Part shown: piece by piece, positions 18,597 through 27,069 of the stretch | Layout of the letters: each line of letters starts with the position of its first letter | Position numbering within the stretch: the first letter of the stretch is position 1 | Assembly: GCA_052144935.1 (NCBI GenBank) | Contig: JBKQPR010000278.1 | Coordinates: forward strand, 1 to 58,045 | Direction of reading: 5' to 3' | DNA from: JOPF133 sp052144935 | GTDB lineage: Bacteria > Acidobacteriota > Terriglobia > Bryobacterales > Bryobacteraceae | DNA: 58,045 bases | Position numbers and translations under genes: made by a program | The notes under the pieces: model-generated | What the model was told of the DNA's origin: nothing | The model's input: only the letters and a program-made list of their open reading frames with translations | Databases searched by the model: none

Positions 18597-18865
18597 TTAT
18601 TTCCTCACAGTGCCTTGGCGCAGCGCCTCTTGCACGCCGCTCTCGCAGGCCTCGATCAGGTTGTTCCAGCGGGCCCTGGCTTCGTCATCGATTGGCTGCG
18701 GCGCGGGGCCTTTGTCGAACCAGGCCATGGTTTGGCGGATGCCCTGCTTGAACGCTACGATCGCGCGGTAGCCTGGAACGAAACGCTTGACCCTGGTGCG
18801 ATCGAAGATCACGCTGACGACTTTGTCGCCCAGGAGCCGATGCCGGTCAACGGCGCTGCGGAACG
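18597..18865 (-). pseudogene. 3' relic of an NAD-dependent epimerase/SDR gene
   Basis: About 85 codons match the C-terminal end of extended SDR epimerases: HRLLGDKVVSVIFDRTRVKR, then FVPGYRAIVAFKQGIRQTMA, then WFDKG. The N-terminal two thirds, with the NAD-binding fold and active-site Tyr-x-x-x-Lys, are absent. In frame, the fragment is bounded by a stop right at the 3' end of the neighbouring exported-protein gene. The 5' part was evidently lost in a deletion or insertion event that placed the neighbour here. Confidence 0.65.
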
Positions 18866-18867
18866 GT

Positions 18868-19407
18868 CTAATGGTTCGCTATCGCCGCGCAAGGGGCTGC
18901 GGTGCAATCCAGCTCATAGCCGATCAGCGTCAGGTTCTGGCCGTTGGCAGAGAAAGGCGTACCGCTATAGAATACGACTTCCGGGATCTGCCCTCCGTCA
19001 AAATAGTACAGGATCGGTTGATCGAAATAAATGGTTACGCCAGCCGTGCCGAGCGGCACGTTGAAATACACCGGAGGAACGACCTGTGCAAAGACAAAGC
19101 TCGGGGCGGAGTCGAAGTTCAACACTCCCGACACATGTTGGATGACGACCCGGTGTCCCGCCGGCACGGCAAAAGGAGAAGTGAACGTGCAAGTATATCC
19201 GGAGCAGTTAATTGAATACGGCTGCACGAACGCAACTCGCCCCGGGTCGTCGATGAGGCTGGCGATCGCCGGCGCGGACGCTGTATTGGCCACCTGGACC
19301 AGCGCGGCGACGAGCCCGTGCGCCGCCCTGGGCGCCAGCAGGGCCAGGAGCAATCCGGCCAGCGCCAGGCCGCCGGTTCCCATCAATAAAGACTTCGCGA
19401 ATTTCAT
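18868..19407 (-). CDS. Small exported protein of unknown function
   Basis: 179 residues: signal peptide/anchor (about 8-30, GGLALAGLLLALLAPRAAHG), then a beta-rich domain with four cysteines probably forming two disulfides (INCSGYTC and LDCTAAPC). No family is recognised. Its start overlaps the stop of the upstream PEP-CTERM gene by four bases, so the two are co-translated and probably work together at the cell surface. Confidence 0.75.
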   Translation of the reverse strand: MKFAKSLLMGTGGLALAGLLLALLAPRAAHGLVAALVQVANTASAPAIASLIDDPGRVAFVQPYSINCSGYTCTFTSPFAVPAGHRVVIQHVSGVLNFDSAPSFVFAQVVPPVYFNVPLGTAGVTIYFDQPILYYFDGGQIPEVVFYSGTPFSANGQNLTLIGYELDCTAAPCAAIANH

Positions 19408-20183
19408 ATGGTTGTTCCCTTTGTGTGAGGCGCGGTACGCCGTTTTCTAAATTGTTTCAGGCAGGCCAGCGCCGCCAGACCGATGCTTACCGGGGCCAGA
19501 GCGCCCGGCTCGGGCGCGGACCCGAGGTCCATTGTGCCGGTGGCGGATACAATGTCCACCGCGAAGTTGGGGTTATCGTCCACGCACGTGGTCCCATCAC
19601 TCGTGGTGTTGCAGGTTTGGAATAGCCCGCCCGTCAAATCCGTGAACCCTTCAGAAAGGGCGCCATTGTCGAATATGGCGTTAGGCAGGTAATTGGCGTC
19701 GGTGAGCACCAGCGTATAGAGGCCGGCCGGCAGACCGGAAATCTGCAGGAAGTCATCGCCGCAAATCGCGCTGCCGGAGCCCGTTCCGATGGTGACAAAA
19801 CCAGCCGGGGGGCAATTTCCGACCGGGGAGTAGGGTGGGTTGCCCAAGTTATCGGCGTCCGCCAGCGGGTTTCCGAGGCCGTCCGTGTACATGGTCGCCG
19901 TCGCCGGAGGGCCGGAAAAGAGCGCCACCAAGGGGTCGAAGCCTCCCGCCGCGATCAACTGTCCCGCGGCGTTGGTTCCACCGCCGAAACTCCACGTTTG
20001 AATGTTGATGGTATCGGTGGTGGCGAGCACGAAGGTGGCCTCAAAGACGCTTTCGGGGCTGCCCAAGGCGCCGGTATAGGAAAGGAAAGAGCTCGCTCCG
20101 CCCGGTGTGGCTGTCAGCAGACAGACCGCTGAAAGCAGCACACCGCGCTTGCCGATCCTGTTCGGCCGGTCCCCTCGTTCCAT
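19404..20183 (-). CDS. PEP-CTERM sorting domain protein
   Basis: 259 residues. Signal peptide (about 13-30), then a beta-rich domain with DVDUF-like features (FDPLVALFSG, DDFLQISGLPAGLYTLVLTD), four cysteines and a C-terminal sorting signal: APEPG, hydrophobic helix, KQFRKRR. First gene of a two-gene unit with the 179-residue exported protein. It shares a 224-base divergent region with the NHL gene; that region contains paired AATATT repeats. Confidence 0.85.
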   Translation of the reverse strand: MERGDRPNRIGKRGVLLSAVCLLTATPGGASSFLSYTGALGSPESVFEATFVLATTDTINIQTWSFGGGTNAAGQLIAAGGFDPLVALFSGPPATATMYTDGLGNPLADADNLGNPPYSPVGNCPPAGFVTIGTGSGSAICGDDFLQISGLPAGLYTLVLTDANYLPNAIFDNGALSEGFTDLTGGLFQTCNTTSDGTTCVDDNPNFAVDIVSATGTMDLGSAPEPGALAPVSIGLAALACLKQFRKRRTAPHTKGTTI

Positions 20184-20273
20184 TCCAGACCCTCCGATCT
20201 TTCCAGGACAACCCGTCTACTACCGTTTCGCTTGGCTGAGTGATTGTAAGGGCTTCTGCCCCCGCATGTCAAC

Positions 20274-20304
20274 CCAATATTGCTCAGCTCACCAATATTG
20301 CTCA
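20274..20304. promoter_or_regulatory. Paired 13-bp direct repeats in a divergent promoter region
   Basis: CCAATATTGCTCA occurs at 20274-20286 and again at 20292-20304, an 18-base period. Each copy contains the palindrome AATATT in an otherwise GC-rich region. The position between the PEP-CTERM gene (minus) and the NHL gene (plus) suggests a regulator binding site; the regulator is unknown. Confidence 0.45.
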
Positions 20305-20407
20305 CCTCGACTCGCCGGCCCCGCAAACTGGTACAGTAGCGCCGAAAGCCGCCCCGCTTGACTTCCGCGCGCGACAACGATATTGTGCCCACGCGAGGCC
20401 AAAACAC

Positions 20408-21399
20408 ATGAGAAGAGCAATTCGGATCGCCAGCTTGAGCCTGTCCGTTTGCCTGCCGGCTATCTGGGGCAGGCTGCCGCACCCAATCCCGGGCGCGACA
20501 CCGATCGGCCTACCACGGAACAACTCGCCAGGCTGAAGGGCGGCCCTCCCCTTCCCTACGCCGTGGATGCCAACTGGCCGCAGATGCCCAAGGGTTACAA
20601 CTTCGGCGAGTGCTCGGGTGTGGACGTGGACAAGCACGGCAACGTCTGGGTGTTCAACCGGGGTCACTGGCCGGTCATCGAGTTCGACCGCCACGGCAAA
20701 CTGCTGCAGGCCTGGAGCCAGGACACGTTTCCCGTGAAATCGGCTCACGGTTTGCGGGTGGGGCCGGACGGGAATCTGTGGCTCGTGGACGTGGACGGCC
20801 ACGTAGTCTTCAAGATGAGCGCGGAGGGGCGCATCCTGATGGTCATGGGCAACCGTCAGACCGTGGCCGGGAACAACGACGCCCAGGACGCCTTCAACCG
20901 GCCCACCAACGTGGCCTTCCGCGCGAACGGGAACTTTTATGTCTCCGACGGCTATGTGAACTCGCGCGTGGTCGAGTTCACGCCGGACGGTTACTACGTG
21001 CGGCACTGGGGAAAGAAGGGCACAGGGGACGGCGAATTCAACCTGGTCCACGATGTGCAAGTGGACTCGCGCGGACGGGTCTATGTGGGCGACCGGTCCA
21101 ACGAGCGCATCCAGGTCTTCGACGCGGACGGGAAGTTTCTCGCCAAATGGACCGGTATCGGCGCCCCATGGGGCCTGTATTACGCGCCCAAGGAGGAGGC
21201 GATTTTCATGTGCGACGGCCGCTATGACCGCATCCTCAAGCTCAACCTGGAAGGGCAGGTACTGGGGGTCCTCAGCGAATATGGCAAGGTTCCCGGCAAG
21301 CTGGACTATGCTCACAGCATCGCCGTAGACCCCGAGGATGGCGCGCTATACACGGCCGAGATCAAAACCTGGCGCGTCCAGAAGTGGGTGAAGAAGTAG
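20408..21399 (+). CDS. Exported NHL-repeat propeller protein, apparent frameshift after the signal peptide
   Basis: The ATG at 20408 follows GAGG at nine bases and starts a signal peptide (MRRAIRIASLSLSVCLPAIW). The mature protein (GQAAAPNPGRD to QKWVKK, about 310 residues) lies in the -1 frame from about 20470. One extra G in the GGGG at about 20464-20467 joins them. The body is a six-bladed NHL-like propeller: GVDVDKHGNVWVFNRG, GLRVGPDGNLWLVD, NVAFRANGNFYVSDG, VQVDSRGRVYVGDRSNERI. Peptidyl-alpha-hydroxyglycine lyase-like proteins share this fold, but no function can be set. In the sequence as given, only a start inside or before the signal in the wrong frame is possible. Confidence 0.75.
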
Positions 21400-21456
21400 A
21401 CCGGCGGCGCGCAGCTTTGACTTCGCCTCTATCTACCTGTATTATTACTGGCAGAT

Positions 21457-21789
21457 ATGCCCGACGACCCCGACCTCAATCTGCGCGGCCGGCTCATCCG
21501 CAGTCTGGGAGCGTTACGGGAGATGCTCCCTGGCTCGTTTGTCGAACGCCACCGCAAATGTGGAAAGCCCAATTGCCGGTGCGCCGATGGCAAACAACTG
21601 CACTCCCAGTTTCAGGTTTCGGTGCTACTGGAAGGCAAGTTGAAGACCTTCCACATCCCTGCCGAGTTGGCCGAAGAGGCCCGCCGCAAGGTAGAGATGC
21701 ACAAGCGATTTCAGGAAACGGCGGCCGCCATCAGCCACATCAACCTGCGCCGCTTTCTACAGCGTAAAGGGGAGAAAGAGAAGAGCTGA
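21457..21789 (+). CDS. DUF6788 family protein (transposase-associated)
   Basis: 110 residues with the family core GSFVERHRKCGKPNCRCADG, a CxxxxCxC knuckle likely to bind zinc, followed by a helical tail. In many genomes this small gene is directly upstream of a DDE transposase, and here a decayed transposase follows within two bases of the stop. It is probably an accessory of that element rather than a host gene. The small protein itself is intact. Confidence 0.75.
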   Translation: MPDDPDLNLRGRLIRSLGALREMLPGSFVERHRKCGKPNCRCADGKQLHSQFQVSVLLEGKLKTFHIPAELAEEARRKVEMHKRFQETAAAISHINLRRFLQRKGEKEKS

Positions 21790-21790
21790 C

Positions 21791-22260
21791 TTTGCAGCGC
21801 CACCAGTTCGAAGCCGATCTCAAGGTGTTCGATTGGAGGCGCTGGACGGCGGCACTGACCGAAGGCAGGCAGGATTCCACTGTGTCCCTGGTCAGAAGCT
21901 TTTGACGCCGTCTTCCTCGGATCGGCCTGCCAGTTTGGTCCCCTGCATCGGATTGAGACGGAGTGCCGCCGCGGCGCACTGCGCAAACGGATTGGCACCC
22001 TCAGCGAGGACATGCTCGGTTACGCGATGCAGCGGCAAAATCCCGCCGAGATCTTTCGACCTGGGATGCCAGGTAGCCCAGCAACTGAAGAGAAATGGCG
22101 TCCTGCACTCAGACTGGGCCCGCGCGCGAGTGAGTGGTCGCCGCCGTCGATGGAATCGAAATCATGCAGCTCCAATGGCCGCTGTTGTGACGCGTGCGAG
22201 CAGGGAGGTGGAGCGGAAAGTCGCGGGCCAGCTTCAGAAGAGCACGCAATCCTACCAGAT
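21791..22260 (+). pseudogene. Decayed DDE-type transposase (N-terminal part)
   Basis: Segments of one transposase appear in changing frames: LQRHQFEADLKVFDWRRW at the start, then SFDLGCQVAQQLKRNGVLHS, a VAAVDGIEIM block, and REVERKVAGQLQKSTQSYQ at the end. Stops and frame changes occur at about 21905, 21957 and 22070-22190. The catalytic C-terminal half is missing; the next gene begins at once. With the DUF6788 gene it forms the left part of an insertion element of which no ends could be defined. Confidence 0.65.
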
Positions 22261-22312
22261 CGATCCGCCGCACCGCTTGCTTCCGCGCTCGGCTGGGTGT
22301 ATGCTTCCGGGC

Positions 22313-23413
22313 ATGCCGAACAAGCCTTTCTCCCGACGCTCGTTTATGGCGGCCACCGGCGTGGCGCCGGCCGTGGCGGCCACCCGCAAGCCCGTGGTAG
22401 TGCCCAACGTTCTTTTCAGCGATACCAAGCCATCCCAGGACGTGCTGCGGATCGCGACCATGTATAAGTTCGAGCCCGCCGAAGCGCAGAAGATCGCGGC
22501 CGCTTCGTCCAAAGCCAAGGTGGAGCTGGCGATCTGCAATTCCCGCGAGGAGTTCAACGAAAAGGTGAAGGACGCCGAAGTGGTGTACGGCGATGTCCGC
22601 GCGGACACGCTGCAGGCGGCCAAGAAGCTGCAATGGGTGCAATCCGGTGAGGCCGGCATGGAAAATATGGATCCGGCCATGCGGGAAAGCCCCGTGGTGC
22701 TCACCAACTACCAGCGCATTTTCGCGCCGGGCATTACGGAGACGGCCATGGGGCTGCTGCTTTCGCTGACCCGCGGAATCGCCAAATACTACATGCCGCA
22801 GTTCTATAAACAGCGGACCATGCAGCACGTGGGCACGGCCAAATCGGCGCATCATACCGAGCTGGTGGGACGCACCATGGGGATCGTAGGGATGGGCGGA
22901 ATCGGCACGACGCTGGCGCGGCGGGCCCACTACGGCTTCGATATGCACATAGTGGCGACCGATGCCAAGCCCATCGCCAAGCCGGATTTTGTCGACGCAC
23001 TGCATGACCCGGGCTGGTTCATGGAGATGGTTCCGCAGGTGGACGTGCTGGTGGCCGCTGCGCCGCTCACGCCTCTGACCGAGCGCATGTTCAACGAGAA
23101 GGTTTTCCGCAGCATGAAGAAAACCGCGCATTTTCTGGCCCTTTCGCGCGGCAAGCTGTACGACGACATGGCGCTCGTGCGCGCGCTGAAGGAAGGGTGG
23201 ATTGCGGGCGCCGGGCTGGACGTGTTCCCGATCGAGCCGCCGCCCTCGGATCACCCCATCTTCGATTGCCCCAACGTGGTCATGTCGGCGCACACCTCCG
23301 GCTGGAGTCCCGACCGGCAGGTGCGGCTGATCGACCTCTTCGCGGAAAACGTCCGGCGTTACACCGAGGGATTGCCGCTGTTGAACGTGGTCGACAAGCA
23401 GCGCGGGTATTGA
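22313..23413 (+). CDS. Tat-exported D-2-hydroxyacid dehydrogenase
   Basis: 366 residues. The twin-arginine motif SRRSFMAATG near residue 8 is unusual for this normally cytoplasmic family. NAD-binding GMGGIG, catalytic Arg in LSRGKL, Glu in GLDVFPIEP and His in SAHTSG are present, so activity is expected. It should interconvert a 2-keto acid and a D-2-hydroxy acid, substrate unknown. The in-frame ATG at 22301 is an alternative start. It sits between the decayed transposase and a repeat element. Confidence 0.88.
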   Translation: MPNKPFSRRSFMAATGVAPAVAATRKPVVVPNVLFSDTKPSQDVLRIATMYKFEPAEAQKIAAASSKAKVELAICNSREEFNEKVKDAEVVYGDVRADTLQAAKKLQWVQSGEAGMENMDPAMRESPVVLTNYQRIFAPGITETAMGLLLSLTRGIAKYYMPQFYKQRTMQHVGTAKSAHHTELVGRTMGIVGMGGIGTTLARRAHYGFDMHIVATDAKPIAKPDFVDALHDPGWFMEMVPQVDVLVAAAPLTPLTERMFNEKVFRSMKKTAHFLALSRGKLYDDMALVRALKEGWIAGAGLDVFPIEPPPSDHPIFDCPNVVMSAHTSGWSPDRQVRLIDLFAENVRRYTEGLPLLNVVDKQRGY

Positions 23414-23418
23414 GGCGT

Positions 23419-23528
23419 GGGGCAGCCAATCCTGGCAGGCAGGATTGCCAGGCAGGATTGCCAGGCAGGATTGCCTGCCCCACAATTAATACGGGATGCG
23501 GCTACGGGCAAAGTAAGTGGCATTGGGC
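23419..23528. repeat. Dispersed repeat element, copy 2, with 13-bp tandem units
   Basis: Bases 23466-23528 are the inverted counterpart of 12609-12672. The left arm (23419-23435) pairs with the GGATTGCCTGCCCC end (23466-23481). Between them lie three identical 13-bp units CAGGCAGGATTGC at 23436-23474. It fills the gap between the dehydrogenase and the PQQ enzyme and may fold into a strong hairpin. Confidence 0.75.
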
Positions 23529-23615
23529 GCCCCGGCCGCCGACGAACTGCCGCAAACTCCCTCCGAGGTACGGCCGGCTTCGCCCTCGCCTATCACGTAC
23601 AATTAGGGAACCGAT

Positions 23616-25580
23616 ATGCGCCTCCCCTTTCTCCTGTCCACTGCCCTGCTGTTCGCGGGGAGCCTGCCAGGCCAGGATGCCAACCCCGGGCGCTCGCTCT
23701 TTGAAAACCGGTGCGCCCGGTGCCACGGCTCGGATGGCAACGGTGGCGAGTTGGGCCCGGCCATCGCGTACCGGCTCCGCGCCCACAACGACCAGCAACT
23801 GGCCACCCTGATTCACGAGGGCTTGCCGGGCCGCGGAATGCCTCCGATTCCGGTAAACGAGGCGGAGATGGGACCGCTGATCCGGTTCCTCCGGTCGCTT
23901 CAAACACGCGGCCCCGCGAGGCCGGTGGTCCGCCTGAAAGTCCGGACCACCGGCAACCGGGATCTGGAGGGCGAAGTGCTGAATCAGGGCTTCGACGATC
24001 TGCAGCTTCGCACCGCGGATCAGCGGGTATACCTGCTGCGCCGAGCCGGCGATCGTTATCGCGAGGTCACTTCCGAGACGGACTGGCCCACTTATAACGG
24101 CGACCCCGGCGGCAATCGCTACACCAGGCTTTCCCAGATCACTCCCGCCAACGTCTCGCGGCTCGGCCCCAAGTGGATTTTCACGCTGCCCAACACCGCT
24201 CACCTGGAGGTGACGCCGGTAGTGGTGGAGGGGATCATGTATGTGACCAGCTCCAACGAGTGCTACGCCCTGGATGCCGGAACCGGCCGCCAGATCTGGC
24301 ACTTTCGGCGTCCGAAAACCGAGGGGATGGCGGGCGATGCCGCGTCCGGCATCAACCGGGGCGTGGCCGTGGCGGGCAATCGGGTCTTCATGGAAACCGA
24401 CGCCGCCCACATCATCGCCCTCAACCGCTTCACGGGAGAGCTGCTGTGGGATACCGAGATGGCAGACTGGCATTTGAATTACTTCGCCACCTCGGCCCCG
24501 CTCACCGCCGGGAGCCTGGTGGTGGGCGGCGTGGGAGGCGGGGAGCACGGTTCGCGCGGCTTTGTGGCCGCGTTCGACCAGGCCAGCGGGAAAGAGGCAT
24601 GGCGATTCTGGACCATCCCCAAGCCCGGCGATCCGGGATCGGAAACCTGGAAGGGCAAGGGCATCGCCCACGGCGGCGCGCCGACCTGGTTTACCGGAAC
24701 GTACGACGCGGAACTCGATACGGTCTACTGGCCGAGCGGCAACCCCAGCGCCGAGTACAACGGCGACGATCGATTGGGCGACAATCTCTTTTCGGACTGC
24801 ATTCTGGCGCTGGATGCCAAGACCGGCAAGCTCAAGTGGCATTTCCAAACCACTCCCCACGACTTGTGGGATTGGGACGCCACCGAGACGCCGATTGTGG
24901 CGGATGGGGCGTGGCAGGGCCAGCCGCGCAAGTTGCTGCTGCAGGCCAACCGCAACGGGTTCTTCTATGTCTGGGATCGTACCGACGGCAAGATGCTGCT
25001 GGCGAAGCCGTTCGTCAGGAACCTGACGTGGGCCAGCGGAATCGGCGCGGATGGCCGGCCGATTCTAAACCCGCACCAGGAGCCCACCGAGGCCGGCACG
25101 CGGGTGTGCCCCTCGCAGGACGGCGCCACCAACTGGTTTTCGCCTTCCTTTAATCCCACGACTGGCCTGTTTTATGCGCAGACTTTCGAGAAGTGCAGCG
25201 TCTACACCAAGCGCGAACTCGGGGACTGGGAAGCGGGCAAGGAATACCTGGGTGGGACGCAGCGCACCGCGCCGGGGGACAAGCCGGAGCGGATTTTGAA
25301 AGCCATCGACGTGCAAAGCGGCCGGGTGGTATGGGAGTTGCCGCAGCCCGGTCCCGCGGAGTCCTGGGGAGGCACCCTGGCCACGGCGACGAACCTGGTG
25401 ATTTTCGGGGAAGAGGGCGGCGCGCTGATGGCTGCCGACGCCACCACCGGCCGCGCTTTGTGGAGCTTCCCCACGAACCAGCTCTGGAAGGCATCGCCCA
25501 TGACCTACCAGTTCGACGGCAAACAGTACATCGCTATAGCCGCCGGATCGAACATATTGACGTTTGGGATTGTGGAATAG
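23616..25580 (+). CDS. Cytochrome c-PQQ dehydrogenase (quinoprotein)
   Basis: 654 residues, periplasmic. Signal peptide (1-19), N-terminal cytochrome c domain with heme motif CARCH (33-37) and likely axial Met75 (RGMPP), a short linker domain (about 105-150), then an eight-bladed PQQ propeller with tryptophan-docking repeats (WPTYNGDPGGNRYTRLSQI, ALDAGTGRQIWHFR, ALDAKTGKLKWHFQ, DLWDWDATETP). It should oxidise an alcohol or sugar and pass electrons via heme to the respiratory chain; the substrate is unknown. Unlike most quinohemoproteins, the heme domain is at the N-terminus. AGGG precedes the ATG. Confidence 0.92.
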   Translation: MRLPFLLSTALLFAGSLPGQDANPGRSLFENRCARCHGSDGNGGELGPAIAYRLRAHNDQQLATLIHEGLPGRGMPPIPVNEAEMGPLIRFLRSLQTRGPARPVVRLKVRTTGNRDLEGEVLNQGFDDLQLRTADQRVYLLRRAGDRYREVTSETDWPTYNGDPGGNRYTRLSQITPANVSRLGPKWIFTLPNTAHLEVTPVVVEGIMYVTSSNECYALDAGTGRQIWHFRRPKTEGMAGDAASGINRGVAVAGNRVFMETDAAHIIALNRFTGELLWDTEMADWHLNYFATSAPLTAGSLVVGGVGGGEHGSRGFVAAFDQASGKEAWRFWTIPKPGDPGSETWKGKGIAHGGAPTWFTGTYDAELDTVYWPSGNPSAEYNGDDRLGDNLFSDCILALDAKTGKLKWHFQTTPHDLWDWDATETPIVADGAWQGQPRKLLLQANRNGFFYVWDRTDGKMLLAKPFVRNLTWASGIGADGRPILNPHQEPTEAGTRVCPSQDGATNWFSPSFNPTTGLFYAQTFEKCSVYTKRELGDWEAGKEYLGGTQRTAPGDKPERILKAIDVQSGRVVWELPQPGPAESWGGTLATATNLVIFGEEGGALMAADATTGRALWSFPTNQLWKASPMTYQFDGKQYIAIAAGSNILTFGIVE

Positions 25581-25587
25581 GCGGAGG

Positions 25588-26208
25588 TCAGAAAGAGAGG
25601 CCGACCAGTAGCTCTCCCTGATTCGGATTGGTGAATGCCTGCACCGATCCGGAAGCGAAAGAGCTGTCCGTGGCCCAGCGCGTGTAACGGAGCTCCGGCG
25701 CAATTTTCAGCTTGCCCAGGTGTACTTCGACGCCGCCTCCGAGGGCGATTCCGCGATTGGATGGGTTGAAGGAGGTATTCACATGCCCCGCGGCTCGAAA
25801 AGAAGGTCCCGCTTCGGCGAATGGTTTTACCACGGGGAGCGGCCATCTATATTTCGCCAGCACAGGGAACTCCCACGTGATGACGGTAGCCGGGTAATTG
25901 AATGCCGAGCCATTCGGGAAGGCAAGCTCCTCCGTGTAGCGTAAGGGCCGGTACAAGCCGTCCGCTTCCACGGCGAGATGAAACGGGAGACTCAATTCCA
26001 GCATTGGGCCGACAATGTAAGAGTTCGAATTCGGATGGATCTCCGTTGTCAAGCCGGGACCAGGATAGGATTCGGTCTGAAAATCGCCGGTGAGGCCCAC
26101 CCCTCCGACTACGCCGCACGATAAATGCTGCGCAAAAGCGGCCGGCGAAACCGCCACGAAAGCGAGCGCGGCAAATAGGGCAATGGAGGAAAACGGGTTC
26201 GTCCACAT
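25588..26208 (-). CDS. Outer-membrane beta-barrel protein
   Basis: 206 residues: signal peptide ending near AAFAQ, then alternating amphipathic strands with GGVGLTGDF, EFPVLAKYRWPLPVVKPFAE and IALGGGVEVHLGKLKIAPEL, and a C-terminal phenylalanine (LVGLSF) as the assembly signal. It fits the small eight-stranded OmpA/PorT-like barrels. Convergent with the PQQ gene, with seven bases between stops. Confidence 0.8.
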   Translation of the reverse strand: MWTNPFSSIALFAALAFVAVSPAAFAQHLSCGVVGGVGLTGDFQTESYPGPGLTTEIHPNSNSYIVGPMLELSLPFHLAVEADGLYRPLRYTEELAFPNGSAFNYPATVITWEFPVLAKYRWPLPVVKPFAEAGPSFRAAGHVNTSFNPSNRGIALGGGVEVHLGKLKIAPELRYTRWATDSSFASGSVQAFTNPNQGELLVGLSF

Positions 26209-26269
26209 CTATTCGTGGATGACGCCAGGAGATGCCGGAGCGTGGAGAGCCTTCGGTCGCGAGGCAGCG

Positions 26270-27055
26270 TCAGCGCAGCAGATCGCGGGCAATCTCCGAT
26301 TGGAGGAGCCGCGCGGCATCGGGGCCGACGATCACGATGCGCCACGGGCAGACCAGTGGTGTCTTGCCCTCAAACGCAATGCCTGGCGCGGACGCACGCG
26401 CGGCCAATCGCGTGATCATGGTCGTGGGGCCGGTGCGGAGCAGATTCGCCCGCGGATAACCGGCGGGGCCCGATTCGTAGATGCCCACCCAGCCGGCGCC
26501 GGGTTGCGGCGCGATAAACGGCAGCGGCACAGGGCCGGCGGGCATCTTGTCCACGGCGTTTCCCACCGGCTGGGCGAAGCTGAACTCGGTTTCTTCGTCC
26601 TCCACCAGGATGTCCTCGAGCGGCGTGGATCGCGGAATCGCGTAGCGGAAGGCGACACCATCGTTCCACACGCCGGCCTCCACGTTGATGCGGCGACCGA
26701 TCGAACCGTTCTGCATGTATTCGGCTTCGAGCGAGTTGTGACGGGCGTCCGGGTGCAAGACCCGCGCGGCAGTCAGGCCGACGTTTTCGCCGAGGACCGG
26801 CTCCTGGTCGTGGATGTTGACGCCGAGGAAAGACGTATCGAGGAGGAGCTTTCCCTTCAGCAAAACCTCGTACGCCAGGCGAAAAAGCCGGCCTTCGCCC
26901 GGTTGCGCGATGAACAGCCGGAACTCCAGTGCGCCGTTCGGCGAGGCCACGCGGCGTTCATCCTGCGCGGCGGCTGTCGATAGTGACAATACCGCCAAGC
27001 AGGCCGCCAGGCAGGCCACCGGCAGGCGATGCCGCGGGGCCATCGAACGAGCCAC
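26270..27055 (-). CDS. Stand-alone GH97 N-terminal domain protein
   Basis: 261 residues: signal peptide (CLAACLAVLSLSTAAAQ), then the GH97 beta-sandwich opening RRVASPNGALEFRLFI and downstream family segments (NGSIGRRINVEAG, WNDGVAFRYAIP, TPLVCPWRIVIVGPDAARLL). The catalytic TIM barrel that normally follows is absent. Either a binding-only paralogue or a truncated enzyme; no downstream barrel remnant is visible. GTG start at 27055 has GGGGG upstream; ATG 27043 is the alternative. It begins 14 bases after the molybdenum hydroxylase gene and is probably in its operon. Confidence 0.75.
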   Translation of the reverse strand: MARSMAPRHRLPVACLAACLAVLSLSTAAAQDERRVASPNGALEFRLFIAQPGEGRLFRLAYEVLLKGKLLLDTSFLGVNIHDQEPVLGENVGLTAARVLHPDARHNSLEAEYMQNGSIGRRINVEAGVWNDGVAFRYAIPRSTPLEDILVEDEETEFSFAQPVGNAVDKMPAGPVPLPFIAPQPGAGWVGIYESGPAGYPRANLLRTGPTTMITRLAARASAPGIAFEGKTPLVCPWRIVIVGPDAARLLQSEIARDLLR

Positions 27056-27069
27056 TCGCTATGCCCCCG

